Assembly (NCBI GenBank): GCA_024640925.1
Contig: JAHEEB010000084.1
Coordinates: 1 to 9,796 of the forward strand
Reading direction: 5' to 3'
Length of the DNA: 9,796 nucleotides
Origin: Bacteroidota bacterium
GTDB taxonomy: Bacteria; Bacteroidota; Bacteroidia; Bacteroidales; UBA10428
Shown here: in pieces, positions 1 to 7,858 of the stretch
Numbering within the stretch: the stretch's first letter is position 1
Layout: each line of letters opens with the position of its first letter
The notes under the pieces: model-generated
What the model was told of the DNA's origin: nothing
Seen by the model: the letters and a program-made list of their open reading frames with translations, nothing else
Databases searched by the model: none
Position numbers and translations under genes: made by a program

Positions 1-261
1 CAACTGGCGGCCACACTTGGTAGCAACATAAATTTTTTCTTTACGGGAACGTATAAACTGGCCTACTGCTTTTTCACTTTCTCCATTGTTGTATACATCG
101 GCAGTGTCAATGAAATTTATACCACCATCAGCTGCTTTGTTTAGTATCCTTTCTGCATTTGTATGACTGAATTCGTCGCCCCATTTCCCACCTAATTGCC
201 AGGTACCAAGACTTATTTCTGATATATTGAAGCCTGTTTTGCCAAGATTTCTATAGTTCAT
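1..261 (-). CDS. Aldo/keto reductase, N-terminal 87 residues (cut by left window edge)
   Basis: Translating the minus strand from the ATG at 261 gives 87 open codons that run off the left edge. The protein begins MNYRNLGKTGFNISEISLGT, the usual first beta-strands of NAD(P)H-dependent aldo/keto reductases. It continues with IDTADVYNNGE (residues 51-61), in which Asp52 and Tyr57 have the spacing of the catalytic Asp/Tyr pair, and IYVATKCG, in which Lys82 fits the catalytic lysine. The fourth catalytic residue, a histidine, would lie outside the window. Family members are cytosolic TIM barrels that reduce aldehydes or ketones; the substrate cannot be told from this fragment. The gene starts 52 nt after the thioesterase stop on the same strand, so it may be the third gene of that transcript. 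No clear ribosome-binding site or promoter is seen in the gap. The family call is secure; the exact function is unknown. Confidence 0.9.
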   Translation of the reverse strand, partial: MNYRNLGKTGFNISEISLGTWQLGGKWGDEFSHTNAERILNKAADGGINFIDTADVYNNGESEKAVGQFIRSRKEKIYVATKCGRQL

Positions 262-313
262 AATTGCACTTTTTGTTTATAATAGTAAATTTATAAAAAT
301 GCCGAGAAAGAAA

Positions 314-1060
314 CTAGAAGGACAAGCGGCAAATAAAATGTGGCTTGTTGTGTTCTTCTGTCATTAAACGGAACTGGTATTCCAGTTCAGAGATTTTATT
401 ATTTTGCATAATTACTTTTTTCCCGTAAATAACTTCCTTCGAGAAATTCATAGTCAATTCAACAGGCATCTTTCTTACAAAAATTTCGGGAGGGAACATA
501 TCCATTACCAGATCAATGTATCGGGTTGTTGTTAGGTGGTGGTTTACATCAATATCACTGTATCGAACATTGTAATCCAAAGACTTATCAGGTTGAAAGT
601 CTGAATTAAGCGCGGGAATAATTTCATTGATGGCATGCCTGTTCAGGTTAAATGAAAAAACTTCATTGTTCAGATCATGCATTTTGGGACGTCTTTTGTT
701 AATGTCTATTAATAGCCAGTTTGAAGTTGCCCGACCAATTTCTTTATTATTAGCGTTATATATTAAAAAGTCACGCAAATAGAATAATCTGTTAATTCCT
801 TTAGGCCAGGTTAAAATTTGAATTTTATCTTTCCATTTAGGATAAGAATCAATTTGTAACTTTAATCCGGATAAAACCCAGACAAGATTATGTTTGAGCA
901 GGTCATTAATACCCCAACCAAGTATTTCTGCATGCTGCCAGGCTGTTTGAATTAGAAAATTAACCAGGGCACTTGGTCTCAGGGTTGCCTGGAAATCGAC
1001 ATCAGCAGACGAAATAAAGAAACTGCTTTTAAGATCATTCTGAATTGTTGATTCTGTCAT
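314..1060 (-). CDS. Acyl-ACP thioesterase (FatA/FatB-like, double hotdog)
   Basis: This 248-residue protein matches the acyl-ACP thioesterase family, which hydrolyses acyl-acyl carrier protein in the cytosol to release free fatty acid. The N-terminal hotdog includes DFQATLRPSALVNFLIQTAW (residues 22-41) and the family block around WVLSGLKLQI (61-70) and LTWPKGINRLFYLRDF (83-98). The second hotdog carries YSDIDVNHHLTTTRYIDL (167-184). Here Asp171, Asn173 and His175 reproduce the D-x-N-x-H catalytic motif described for plant FatB enzymes, and Glu209 in the FSKE segment is placed like the glutamate of their REC segment. Length is normal for bacterial members. The ATG at 1060 is the only plausible start, since no other Met precedes the conserved region; it lies 26 nt inside the upstream PAP2 gene, pointing to coupled translation. 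Chain-length preference cannot be read from the sequence. Links to membrane lipid turnover or fatty acid release are inferred from the neighbour. Confidence 0.92.
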   Translation of the reverse strand: MTESTIQNDLKSSFFISSADVDFQATLRPSALVNFLIQTAWQHAEILGWGINDLLKHNLVWVLSGLKLQIDSYPKWKDKIQILTWPKGINRLFYLRDFLIYNANNKEIGRATSNWLLIDINKRRPKMHDLNNEVFSFNLNRHAINEIIPALNSDFQPDKSLDYNVRYSDIDVNHHLTTTRYIDLVMDMFPPEIFVRKMPVELTMNFSKEVIYGKKVIMQNNKISELEYQFRLMTEEHNKPHFICRLSF

Positions 1061-1634
1061 GACTTTCTATAGGTTGATCAGCATATCGTTTCAATAGTTG
1101 TGTATAAATATAGAAAACCAGGATTCCCAGCATCATTCCTAAAAAGGCTCCTCCTAATATATCTGCAGGGTAGTGAACACCTAGGTAAATACGACTGTAA
1201 GAAACTACAAATGCCCATAAAAAGATCAACATGGAGAACCATTTTTTCCTGAAAAGAAATGACAGGAATGTTGCCAATGCAAAAGTGTTGGCAGCATGGC
1301 TTGATATAAATCCAAAGTTGCCACCACGACCATTCACAATATGCACAAGACCTTCCAGTTCAGGGTTGTGCGAAGGCCTCAGTCTTTCAAAGGTTTCTTT
1401 TATTATCCTGGTGGATATACAATCAGAAAGGGCAATCAGAATGGTGATAGAGAGAAATATCCACAAACATTTCCACTTGTATTTATATATAATTATTCCA
1501 AGGATAATTAGATAAAATGGCATCCATTCCCATTTACCCGAAATATAAATCATTACTTGATCCCAGAAAGGATTGTGGTGGCCATTTAACCAGAGAAACA
1601 GTTCTGTATCGAGCTGAACTAGTCTTTCCCGCAT
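1035..1634 (-). CDS. PAP2-family membrane phosphatase
   Basis: A 199-residue integral membrane protein with the three PAP2 (type 2 phosphatidic acid phosphatase) motifs: Lys79 to Arg86-Pro87 (KETFERLRP), Ser111-Ser112-His113 in place of the classical P-S-G-H, and Ser147-Arg148 to His154 and Asp158 (SRIYLGVHYPAD). The histidines are the expected nucleophile and acid/base. Hydrophobic stretches near residues 38-50, 56-75, 107-128, 132-147 and 159-179 fit a five- to six-helix membrane protein. The N-terminus (QLDTELFLWLNGHHNPFWD, residues 7-25) is typical of short PAP2 proteins in Bacteroidota. Relatives dephosphorylate undecaprenyl pyrophosphate, phosphatidylglycerol phosphate, phosphatidic acid or lipid A; the sequence does not choose among these. 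Start is the ATG at 1634, followed at once by conserved sequence. It is the first gene of a transcript that continues into the thioesterase gene, with which it overlaps by 26 nt. No confident promoter was found in the 93 nt between its start and the preceding terminator. Confidence 0.92.
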   Translation of the reverse strand: MRERLVQLDTELFLWLNGHHNPFWDQVMIYISGKWEWMPFYLIILGIIIYKYKWKCLWIFLSITILIALSDCISTRIIKETFERLRPSHNPELEGLVHIVNGRGGNFGFISSHAANTFALATFLSFLFRKKWFSMLIFLWAFVVSYSRIYLGVHYPADILGGAFLGMMLGILVFYIYTQLLKRYADQPIESHDRINNSE

Positions 1635-1727
1635 GTTAATATATTTTCATTAACAAAGTATCAAAGACTATGGATTTATATGGCAGTCTACTTTTCAAAT
1701 ACAGTATTGTTCAAGGGCATATAAAAG

Positions 1728-1759
1728 TATCGGGTGCAATTCCTTAATTGCACCCGATA
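1728..1759 (-). terminator. Rho-independent terminator of the large activase gene
   Basis: A perfect 14-bp inverted repeat (1728-1741 and 1746-1759) encloses a 4-nt loop (1742-1745). Read on the minus strand, the GC-containing stem starts 7 nt after the TAA at 1767-1769 and is followed by CTTTTATAT, a short U-rich tail. This is the layout of an intrinsic terminator for transcription coming from the 1407-codon gene. The plus-strand side lacks a gene and has only TTT after the stem, so a terminator acting leftwards is the natural reading. It separates that gene from the PAP2 gene, which must therefore have its own promoter between 1635 and 1727 or depend on read-through. Confidence 0.85.
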
Positions 1760-1766
1760 TTTCATA

Positions 1767-4700
1767 TTATTTGGTTATTAAAGACATCTCAAGTTGACGG
1801 GCATGATATTCTTTTACCTGGTACATGAAAGCCTCAAAACGGGTATCTAAACCTATGTTTTCATTTCCATCGTAAGCAAAGTTCTCCCAAGGTAGTCCGT
1901 TATGATTCTTTCGAAGGTTATTAGAAATTGAGCAATTAATAGTTCCAGGCATACAGGTAAAAGGCAGAATATTCATAACTCCTGATATCTGCTTCTCCGC
2001 AAGCAACACAGCTGAACCTATAGCTAATGGTGGGTCTCCGTCGTAATCCTTATGAATATATTCGCCACAGTGTTCTAACATTTCTTCAACTTCTATTTCT
2101 TGAGCCATTTTAAAGAAACTATGAACACTGCCTGTAATATGTTTCTCCATAGCTTTTTGGAAGAAAAGTTGAATTTTAGCCTTAACAAGGTTTTTCATAT
2201 TTCCTTTCCACCTGCTGTCGCGGATATAACGCAAACTAGAGTAATTAACCCATTCGGCAAAGGGGGCCATTAAAGTTTCTGCACCAAGACTTTCTAACCG
2301 TCTAACCAGATTGTTTGAACAGAATTGGTTGTCACGCATGAATATTTCACCAACAATAGCAACTATCGGTTTTCTCTCAGATTGATCTACCGGAATTGCT
2401 TTAAATTCATTGGCAGCCTCTTTTAGAAGTTTTGTTATTTTATGACTTCCCTCTTCTACGCATTTTATTACTGCAGCAAGGTATTTTTTATATGCATTAT
2501 CAGAAAGCCCTTTTGTTAATTCATATGGCCTTGTCTGTTCAAGCATTTTTCTGATCAAATCTAAAGCGATAAGTCCCTTCCAGACAACTGTACGGAATTT
2601 CATTGAGTGTCCGGGTGCTAAACTTGCATAAGAATCATCGTTACTGGGGCGTACAATATGAGCATTTTTATACCCAAGGTTGTCGAATATAATTCGTTGC
2701 AGTTTATTGTATTCCCCAAATCTGCAAGGTCCGTTATGGTCGGGCATGAAGAAACTTACTTTGGAAGGGTCGACTCCTGGTTCCATTAGTTTTTTCAGAA
2801 AACTACCTGTTGTACAAATCATTGGGAAACATTCCTGCCCATTGGTATATTTCCTACCCAGCTCAATATCCGTCTCGTTTTGCATGGGTAATACCTCGCT
2901 TGGAAATCCACAACTGCGGACCGCAGCTGATAAAATATGGACCTGATCTCGAGCATATGGGAAATAGATAGTTCTTTGTTTGGAAATTTTTTCATTTTCC
3001 ACTTTATTTACCTCTGTTTCCTTGGTTTCAGCTGACAAAACAAGATTATTTTCCCATCCTTTCAGACTATCCAGAAATGCTTCGATTCGGGTTATCAAAC
3101 CGGCATCAGCACTATGCTCATCAACTTCAAGATGTAAAAAAGGTTTCTCTTTCAATTCTTCTTTCACAAAATGTAAAAGGAATGAATCAGGGCCACATCT
3201 GAAATTGCTCAGATAAAGAGCAAACATATTTTTGTGTTTTGCAACATATTTAGATGCAGCAATAATACGTTGTCCGTTTGGCCAGTACATTCCCGGATAT
3301 TTGTTAAAAACATTTTCCTGTTCAATTGGTAAAAAATCTAGAGGAACAGGCAAAACATTCATGCTTAGCAGTTTTTTTACCAGTCGGAGATTTAAAGCAG
3401 CATCACCGGTATTATATGGTCTGCCAAAGATTACTACAATACGAGTGTCTTTAGGCAGGTTTTCAAGTAAATTCTTACCTCGCAGTTTAACTTGTTTCTC
3501 GAATTGTTTTTGAGCTTCATCGGCACGGTCTATAGCGCTATTGATCAACGATTTATTCAGTTGAAATTTTTCGTTAAAGTAATTTTGTAATTCTTTACGT
3601 AGTACCCGATCAAAATAGCGAAAATGTAACGCAGGGTATAACAATTTTTCACGGATTTTCTCATCAGTAAATGCAGCTCTCAGCAAATATGGATGTGCCT
3701 GAATCCAGGGGCAGTTACAGTTATTAGTTGGGTTATCATCATTTCCCTTTGCATTAACAGTGAAAGGCACGAAAACATAATCAACCTTTTTTTCAATTAA
3801 GTTGAGAACATGACCATGCATGAGTTCGACAGGCAGACAGGTTTCTGAAACCATTGTCTCGAGAGAGGTAGTGATTATTTGTCGGTCAGTTTCATCCGAA
3901 ACCACCACATTAAATCCAAGTTCGTTAAAGAAGGTCTGCCAAAAAGGGAAATTCTGGTAGTAGTTCATTAACGCCCTGGGTATACCAACTGTTTTTTTCG
4001 ATGGGTCATTCTGATTTTCAAATCCATTACGAAACATAGTTTCCCGCTCTTCAAAGAGGTTTGGTAAATCGTTGCTGGGTTTTTTACGTTCATCGAATTC
4101 GTATTTATCGCAAATGCCTCCATAGTAAAGTGACTTTTCCTCCCCATCAATTATAATGCGTTTAATTTCGCAATGGTTGGCACAATGTTTACATACAAAA
4201 TTGTTGCTTTTGTATGTGGTTTTACTAACCTGAAAACCCTTAAATCTTGAGGGTTGGTCTTTTTTTATGCTATCCCTGGCAAGAATGGCTGCCCCGATAG
4301 CCCCTGTAATATCAAAGTGTGGGGGTACATGTATAGGTTTACCGGTTACCTCTTCAAATGCAGCCAATACGGCACGGTTGTTAGTAACCCCCCCCTGAAA
4401 GAAAATCTTTTCGCCAATAGGTTTATCCCGAACTACCCTGTTGAGGTAATTATGTACAATTGAATATGCTAACCCGGCAATGAGGTTATCTTTTGGAGTG
4501 CCTTTTTGCTGATGTGTGTTCAAATCACTTTCCATAAAGACAGTGCACCTTTCGCCCAGTTTAGCAGGGCGTTCAGCAGATAGACCAAGGCATCCAAATT
4601 CCTCCTTAATATTAATTCCAAGCTTATCAGCTTGTTCTTCAAGAAAGCTTCCAGTACCTGCGGCACAAACCTTATTCATTTCGAAATCGACAATAACACC

Positions 4701-5990
4701 ATTTGAAATACGAATATATTTGGAGTCTTGCCCACCTATTTCAAAAATTGTATCAACCAGTGGATCAAAAGCAATTGCTGCAGTGGCCTGACAGGTTATT
4801 TCATTTTGAATACTATCAGCACCAACAAAATCGCCGGTGAGGTACCTTCCAGAGCCCGTTGTTCCAACAGCACAAATTTTAACTTTTTCACCTATTTCTT
4901 CGCCAACTTCGGCGAGCCCCCTTTTTATGGCTTCTAATGGCTTGCTGGCAGTGGGTAAATACCTTCTGGCTAATACCCTGTTTTTATCATCAATGATGGC
5001 AATATTAGTACTGAGAGATCCTACATCGATTCCCAGGTAAGCTCTAACATTCCTTTCGCCGTTTAATTTATAGGTTTCTTTATTGATTAAATGTCCACGA
5101 TCTTTGAGTTTCAAAAGTGTATGTTGACTTTCATATCCGCCTTTGATGTAATTCTCAAGTTTTTCTGTGTTGATTGCTGTTTCAGAAGTTTTCTTATTCT
5201 CAAGGGCATAAAGTACGGCGCCTATTGCCCCCATAGAGGCATAATGTTTTGGAATAATTAATTCACCGGGATTAAGATTATAAAGGTCTTCAAAGGCTCT
5301 AACCATTCCGGCATTTGCGGCTACTCCCCCCTGAAATAGAATTGGTTTTTCAAGATTTTTTCCTTTTCCTAAAGTAGTTTTAAAATTGCGAGCTACGGCA
5401 TAACATAATCCGGCAATAATATCGTAAACTGGAGTTGCAACCTGTTGCAAATGGATCATATCACTTTTTGCAAATACAGAACATCTGCCGGCAATTCTAG
5501 GTGGTTCTTTTGATTGGAGAGCGAGTTCGCCAAATTCTTTTTCAATAGAAACCCCAATTCGTTTTGCTTGTTGGTCAAGAAATGAACCTGTTCCAGCTGC
5601 ACATAAACTATTCATGGTAAAATCAGAAAGTTTTAGCCCAGCTTTTAAATGGTCTTTTTCAAGAAAAATAAGCTTAGAATCTTCACCTCCCATCTCTATT
5701 ATGGTTCTTACCTCGGGATATAATGTCATAACTGCTTTTGATTGTGCAACGATTTCGTTTACAACAATCCCACTTAGAAGTTCAGAAGCAAGCTTTCCTC
5801 CAGTACCTGTAAAAGCAATGGTACCCGATAAGTCCGAATAGGTTTTTAGTATTTTGGTTAATCTATCGAACAGCACTTTAAAGGGTCTCCCATGACTAAA
5901 ATCATAATGTTCTTCCAGAACTTCGCCCTTACTATTTAAAACTACTGTATTAACTGATATCGAACCTAGATCAATGCCTAAGTAATTCAT
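1767..5990 (-). CDS. Fused 2-hydroxyacyl-CoA dehydratase activase with HgdB-like C-terminus
   Basis: A 1407-residue, probably cytosolic iron-sulfur protein. Residues 1-265 and 317-572 are two BcrAD/BadFG (ASKHA-fold) ATPase modules. Each has a phosphate loop (GIDLGS at 5, GIDVGS at 320), a GG[EQ]DSK motif (101, 419), CAAGTGSFL (130, 442), RC[ST]VF (169, 481) and FQGGV (219, 531). In HgdC-type activators the cysteines in the last two positions but one bind a [4Fe-4S] cluster at a dimer interface; here Cys130, Cys170, Cys442 and Cys482 could supply all four ligands in one chain. Next come Cys600, Cys603, Cys607 and Cys627, a DUF2229-like region (about 666-880) and an HgdB/COG3581-like region (about 1005-1385) with scattered cysteines. 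Activators use ATP to drive low-potential electron transfer to dehydratases such as those for 2-hydroxyglutaryl-CoA; large fused relatives are common in anaerobes but their substrate is mostly undefined. The gene is monocistronic by layout: 209 nt gap before it, terminator after it. The ATG at 5990 opens directly into the conserved first strand; no strong ribosome-binding site precedes it. Confidence 0.93.
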   Translation of the reverse strand: MNYLGIDLGSISVNTVVLNSKGEVLEEHYDFSHGRPFKVLFDRLTKILKTYSDLSGTIAFTGTGGKLASELLSGIVVNEIVAQSKAVMTLYPEVRTIIEMGGEDSKLIFLEKDHLKAGLKLSDFTMNSLCAAGTGSFLDQQAKRIGVSIEKEFGELALQSKEPPRIAGRCSVFAKSDMIHLQQVATPVYDIIAGLCYAVARNFKTTLGKGKNLEKPILFQGGVAANAGMVRAFEDLYNLNPGELIIPKHYASMGAIGAVLYALENKKTSETAINTEKLENYIKGGYESQHTLLKLKDRGHLINKETYKLNGERNVRAYLGIDVGSLSTNIAIIDDKNRVLARRYLPTASKPLEAIKRGLAEVGEEIGEKVKICAVGTTGSGRYLTGDFVGADSIQNEITCQATAAIAFDPLVDTIFEIGGQDSKYIRISNGVIVDFEMNKVCAAGTGSFLEEQADKLGINIKEEFGCLGLSAERPAKLGERCTVFMESDLNTHQQKGTPKDNLIAGLAYSIVHNYLNRVVRDKPIGEKIFFQGGVTNNRAVLAAFEEVTGKPIHVPPHFDITGAIGAAILARDSIKKDQPSRFKGFQVSKTTYKSNNFVCKHCANHCEIKRIIIDGEEKSLYYGGICDKYEFDERKKPSNDLPNLFEERETMFRNGFENQNDPSKKTVGIPRALMNYYQNFPFWQTFFNELGFNVVVSDETDRQIITTSLETMVSETCLPVELMHGHVLNLIEKKVDYVFVPFTVNAKGNDDNPTNNCNCPWIQAHPYLLRAAFTDEKIREKLLYPALHFRYFDRVLRKELQNYFNEKFQLNKSLINSAIDRADEAQKQFEKQVKLRGKNLLENLPKDTRIVVIFGRPYNTGDAALNLRLVKKLLSMNVLPVPLDFLPIEQENVFNKYPGMYWPNGQRIIAASKYVAKHKNMFALYLSNFRCGPDSFLLHFVKEELKEKPFLHLEVDEHSADAGLITRIEAFLDSLKGWENNLVLSAETKETEVNKVENEKISKQRTIYFPYARDQVHILSAAVRSCGFPSEVLPMQNETDIELGRKYTNGQECFPMICTTGSFLKKLMEPGVDPSKVSFFMPDHNGPCRFGEYNKLQRIIFDNLGYKNAHIVRPSNDDSYASLAPGHSMKFRTVVWKGLIALDLIRKMLEQTRPYELTKGLSDNAYKKYLAAVIKCVEEGSHKITKLLKEAANEFKAIPVDQSERKPIVAIVGEIFMRDNQFCSNNLVRRLESLGAETLMAPFAEWVNYSSLRYIRDSRWKGNMKNLVKAKIQLFFQKAMEKHITGSVHSFFKMAQEIEVEEMLEHCGEYIHKDYDGDPPLAIGSAVLLAEKQISGVMNILPFTCMPGTINCSISNNLRKNHNGLPWENFAYDGNENIGLDTRFEAFMYQVKEYHARQLEMSLITK

Positions 5991-6070
5991 AATGGTTCTA
6001 GTTTAGTTTCGTCGGCTAAATTATCCTAAAAAATTTTAAAAAAAAGTTATTTCTATGGGTTTTTAAGACG

Positions 6071-6165
6071 TTAAGTCCTGACAATTCTATAAATCAGATA
6101 AATAAAAAATATGTTTTTGTTCAATAAAAACGACATTACATATTTATATTGTCAGGATATCTTAA
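6071..6165. repeat. Long interrupted inverted repeat in the intergenic gap
   Basis: Between the MBOAT gene (stop at 6200) and the activase gene (start at 5990), two 24-nt arms at 6071-6094 and 6142-6165 pair in three blocks: TTAAG with CTTAA, TCCTGACAA with TTGTCAGGA, and TATAAAT with ATTTATA. This makes 21 base pairs, broken only by a 3-nt bulge on each arm (6085-6087 and 6158-6160). The 47-nt spacer contains a smaller AT-rich hairpin, GTTTTT (6113-6118) with AAAAAC (6126-6131). The position suits a 3' end structure for the O-acetylation operon, or paired protein-binding sites upstream of the activase gene. It lacks the GC-rich stem and clean U-tract of a standard terminator. A 7-bp tandem repeat (AGAATCC twice, 6171-6184) lies beside it. 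A weak match to the Bacteroidota -7 element (TAATTTAG on the minus strand, about 30 nt before the activase start) is too poor to call as a promoter. Confidence 0.65.
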
Positions 6166-6199
6166 GAACAAGAATCCAGAATCCTTAATAATTGTTCAA

Positions 6200-7858
6200 T
6201 TAGAACTGGAAATAGATAAATGGAGCCATATTGGCAGAAAGTGATTGATATATAATAAAAATAATCAATGCGGAGAGAAGAATTTTCTGATACAATGGAC
6301 GCTGAATAAACCATTCCTGGTATTTTTCCTTTGTCTTATATGGCAACCAATGCATAACAAACCCAAAAGCCATAATAACGAATACTTTTGAGTAAGCCAC
6401 AAACATAGTGGGAACTGCCTGCCAACCAAAATGATGAGCTATTTGAGATAACAATTCCATAGTTCCCCGCATGGATTCACCTCTGAACCAAATACGTGTA
6501 AATGATATAAAGCAAAAAGTAAAAAAAATCTTCCATGTATTTACATACCAGACATCAACGTTTTCATAAGGACTAATTTTGCGCCAGTACTTGTAAACAA
6601 CAATGCCAATACCATTCAGTCCGCCCCATATTACAAACATCCAGCTTGAGCCATGCCAAAGGCCTCCAAAGAGCATAGTAAGCATAAGATTGACATTTGT
6701 AGTAACATCGAGCTTAATTGAAGGGAATATCCTGACTAATAATATTATCAGACTAATACCCAACACAAAAACAGGAATTAGTATTAAATCTCCAGAAATG
6801 AGTACTGTAAAACTGAGTACAATAAATATTCCTATATAGGTAAATGGAGATGACCCACGACTCCCTCCAAGCGGTACATATAAATAATCTTTGAGCCAGC
6901 TGGAGAGTGAAATGTGCCAACGCCTCCAAAAATCGCTAACATTTTTTGCTTTATAGGGAGAATTAAAGTTCTTAGGTAATCTAAATCCAAGGAGTAATGC
7001 AATTCCGATGGCAATGTCTGTATAACCCGAAAAATCGCAATAAACTTGTAAGGAGTAACCAAAAAGTGCGAATAAATTCTCAAATCCTGAATAGGATGCA
7101 GGATTCGAAAATACCCGATCAATTAGATTAACAGCAATATAGTCTCCAACAAACATTTTTTTTGTTAATCCTTGGAGGATCATAAATACAGCAATTCCAA
7201 AATCGCGCTGTGTGAGGTTATAGGGTTTATAAATTTGAGGAATAAAAACAGATGCTCTTACAATAGGGCCAGCAACAAGTTGCGGAAAAAATGAAACAAA
7301 GAAACCATAATCCACCGGATTTGTAAGTGGTTTTATCTGCCCACGGAAGACATCCATTGCATAACTGATAGATTGGAAGGTAAAGAAAGACACACCAATT
7401 GGAGGTAAAAATTTACTTAAATCAAAATGAGTTCCGAAGAGTGCATTTGACCATTTTGCAGCATGTGGCATTACCTCTAAGTTTGTATGAAATATGGCAT
7501 TAATGTTTTCGGTAAAGAAATAATCATATTTAAAGAACGCCAACACTCCCAGATTTACAGTGACTGCCAAAGCCAGCCATAATTTTTTGGATGTATGACT
7601 TACTGCGTTGTATATCAATAAACCCAGGCAGAAATCTGTTATTGTTGAAAAAATGAGGATAAAGAAGAAAAGTCCACCTGTTTTGTAGTAAAAGAACAGG
7701 CTGAATACCCAAAGGTAAGCACTTCTTAAAGAACTCTTTTTATAAACCAGCGAATAACCGGTTAAAACAACCAAAAAGAAGCCCCAGAAAAAGAGCCTTG
7801 TAAAAATGAGAGGGTTTTTCTCATCAAACAGGAAAATATCCTTCAATAGTTCTATCAT
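6200..7858 (-). CDS. MBOAT-family O-acyltransferase (AlgI/PatA-like)
   Basis: A 552-residue polytopic inner-membrane protein of the MBOAT family. Diagnostic segments in order are PPIGVSFFTFQSISYAMDVF (152-171), PQLVAGPIVR (192-201), YCDFSGYTDIAIG (273-285), FWRRWHISLSSWLKDYLYVP (310-329) and GGLWHGSSWMFVIWGGLNG (398-416). His402 corresponds to the invariant MBOAT histidine and His315 to the second conserved one. Relatives such as AlgI, PatA and DltB move acyl groups, usually acetyl, from the cytoplasm across the membrane to an extracytoplasmic acceptor through a partner protein. The ATG at 7858 overlaps the stop of the upstream SGNH gene by 4 nt (ATGA), so it is the last gene of that operon. 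The role inferred is O-acetylation of a cell-surface polysaccharide or peptidoglycan; the acceptor is not identifiable. Unusual: residues about 340-380 form an extra hydrophobic stretch between the two histidine motifs, which are 87 residues apart. Confidence 0.93.
   Translation of the reverse strand: MIELLKDIFLFDEKNPLIFTRLFFWGFFLVVLTGYSLVYKKSSLRSAYLWVFSLFFYYKTGGLFFFILIFSTITDFCLGLLIYNAVSHTSKKLWLALAVTVNLGVLAFFKYDYFFTENINAIFHTNLEVMPHAAKWSNALFGTHFDLSKFLPPIGVSFFTFQSISYAMDVFRGQIKPLTNPVDYGFFVSFFPQLVAGPIVRASVFIPQIYKPYNLTQRDFGIAVFMILQGLTKKMFVGDYIAVNLIDRVFSNPASYSGFENLFALFGYSLQVYCDFSGYTDIAIGIALLLGFRLPKNFNSPYKAKNVSDFWRRWHISLSSWLKDYLYVPLGGSRGSSPFTYIGIFIVLSFTVLISGDLILIPVFVLGISLIILLVRIFPSIKLDVTTNVNLMLTMLFGGLWHGSSWMFVIWGGLNGIGIVVYKYWRKISPYENVDVWYVNTWKIFFTFCFISFTRIWFRGESMRGTMELLSQIAHHFGWQAVPTMFVAYSKVFVIMAFGFVMHWLPYKTKEKYQEWFIQRPLYQKILLSALIIFIIYQSLSANMAPFIYFQF

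Noticed and set aside
301..330. GCCG…CGGC pair around the thioesterase stop as a terminator
   Set aside because: Only 4 bp pair across a 22-nt spacer and there is no proper U-tract next to it, so it is not a credible hairpin.
1110..1112. Possible loss of the PAP2 motif because P-S-G-H is replaced by S-S-H-A
   Set aside because: The histidine and preceding serine are present and the other two motifs are intact; this variant is familiar in PAP2 proteins from Bacteroidota.
1231..1515. Plus-strand open frame of 94 codons
   Set aside because: It lies wholly antisense to the PAP2 gene, whose motifs are intact, and its translation shows no recognisable domain. The other plus-strand frames inside the activase, MBOAT and SGNH genes were rejected for the same reason.
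1635..1727. Promoter for the PAP2 gene
   Set aside because: Several partial matches to the Bacteroidota TAnnTTTG element occur (for example TGTATTTG), but none has a correctly spaced -33 element, so no site was called.
6832..7122. Minus-strand 96-codon frame inside the MBOAT gene
   Set aside because: It is an alternate frame of the MBOAT coding sequence, which carries the family motifs through the same region.
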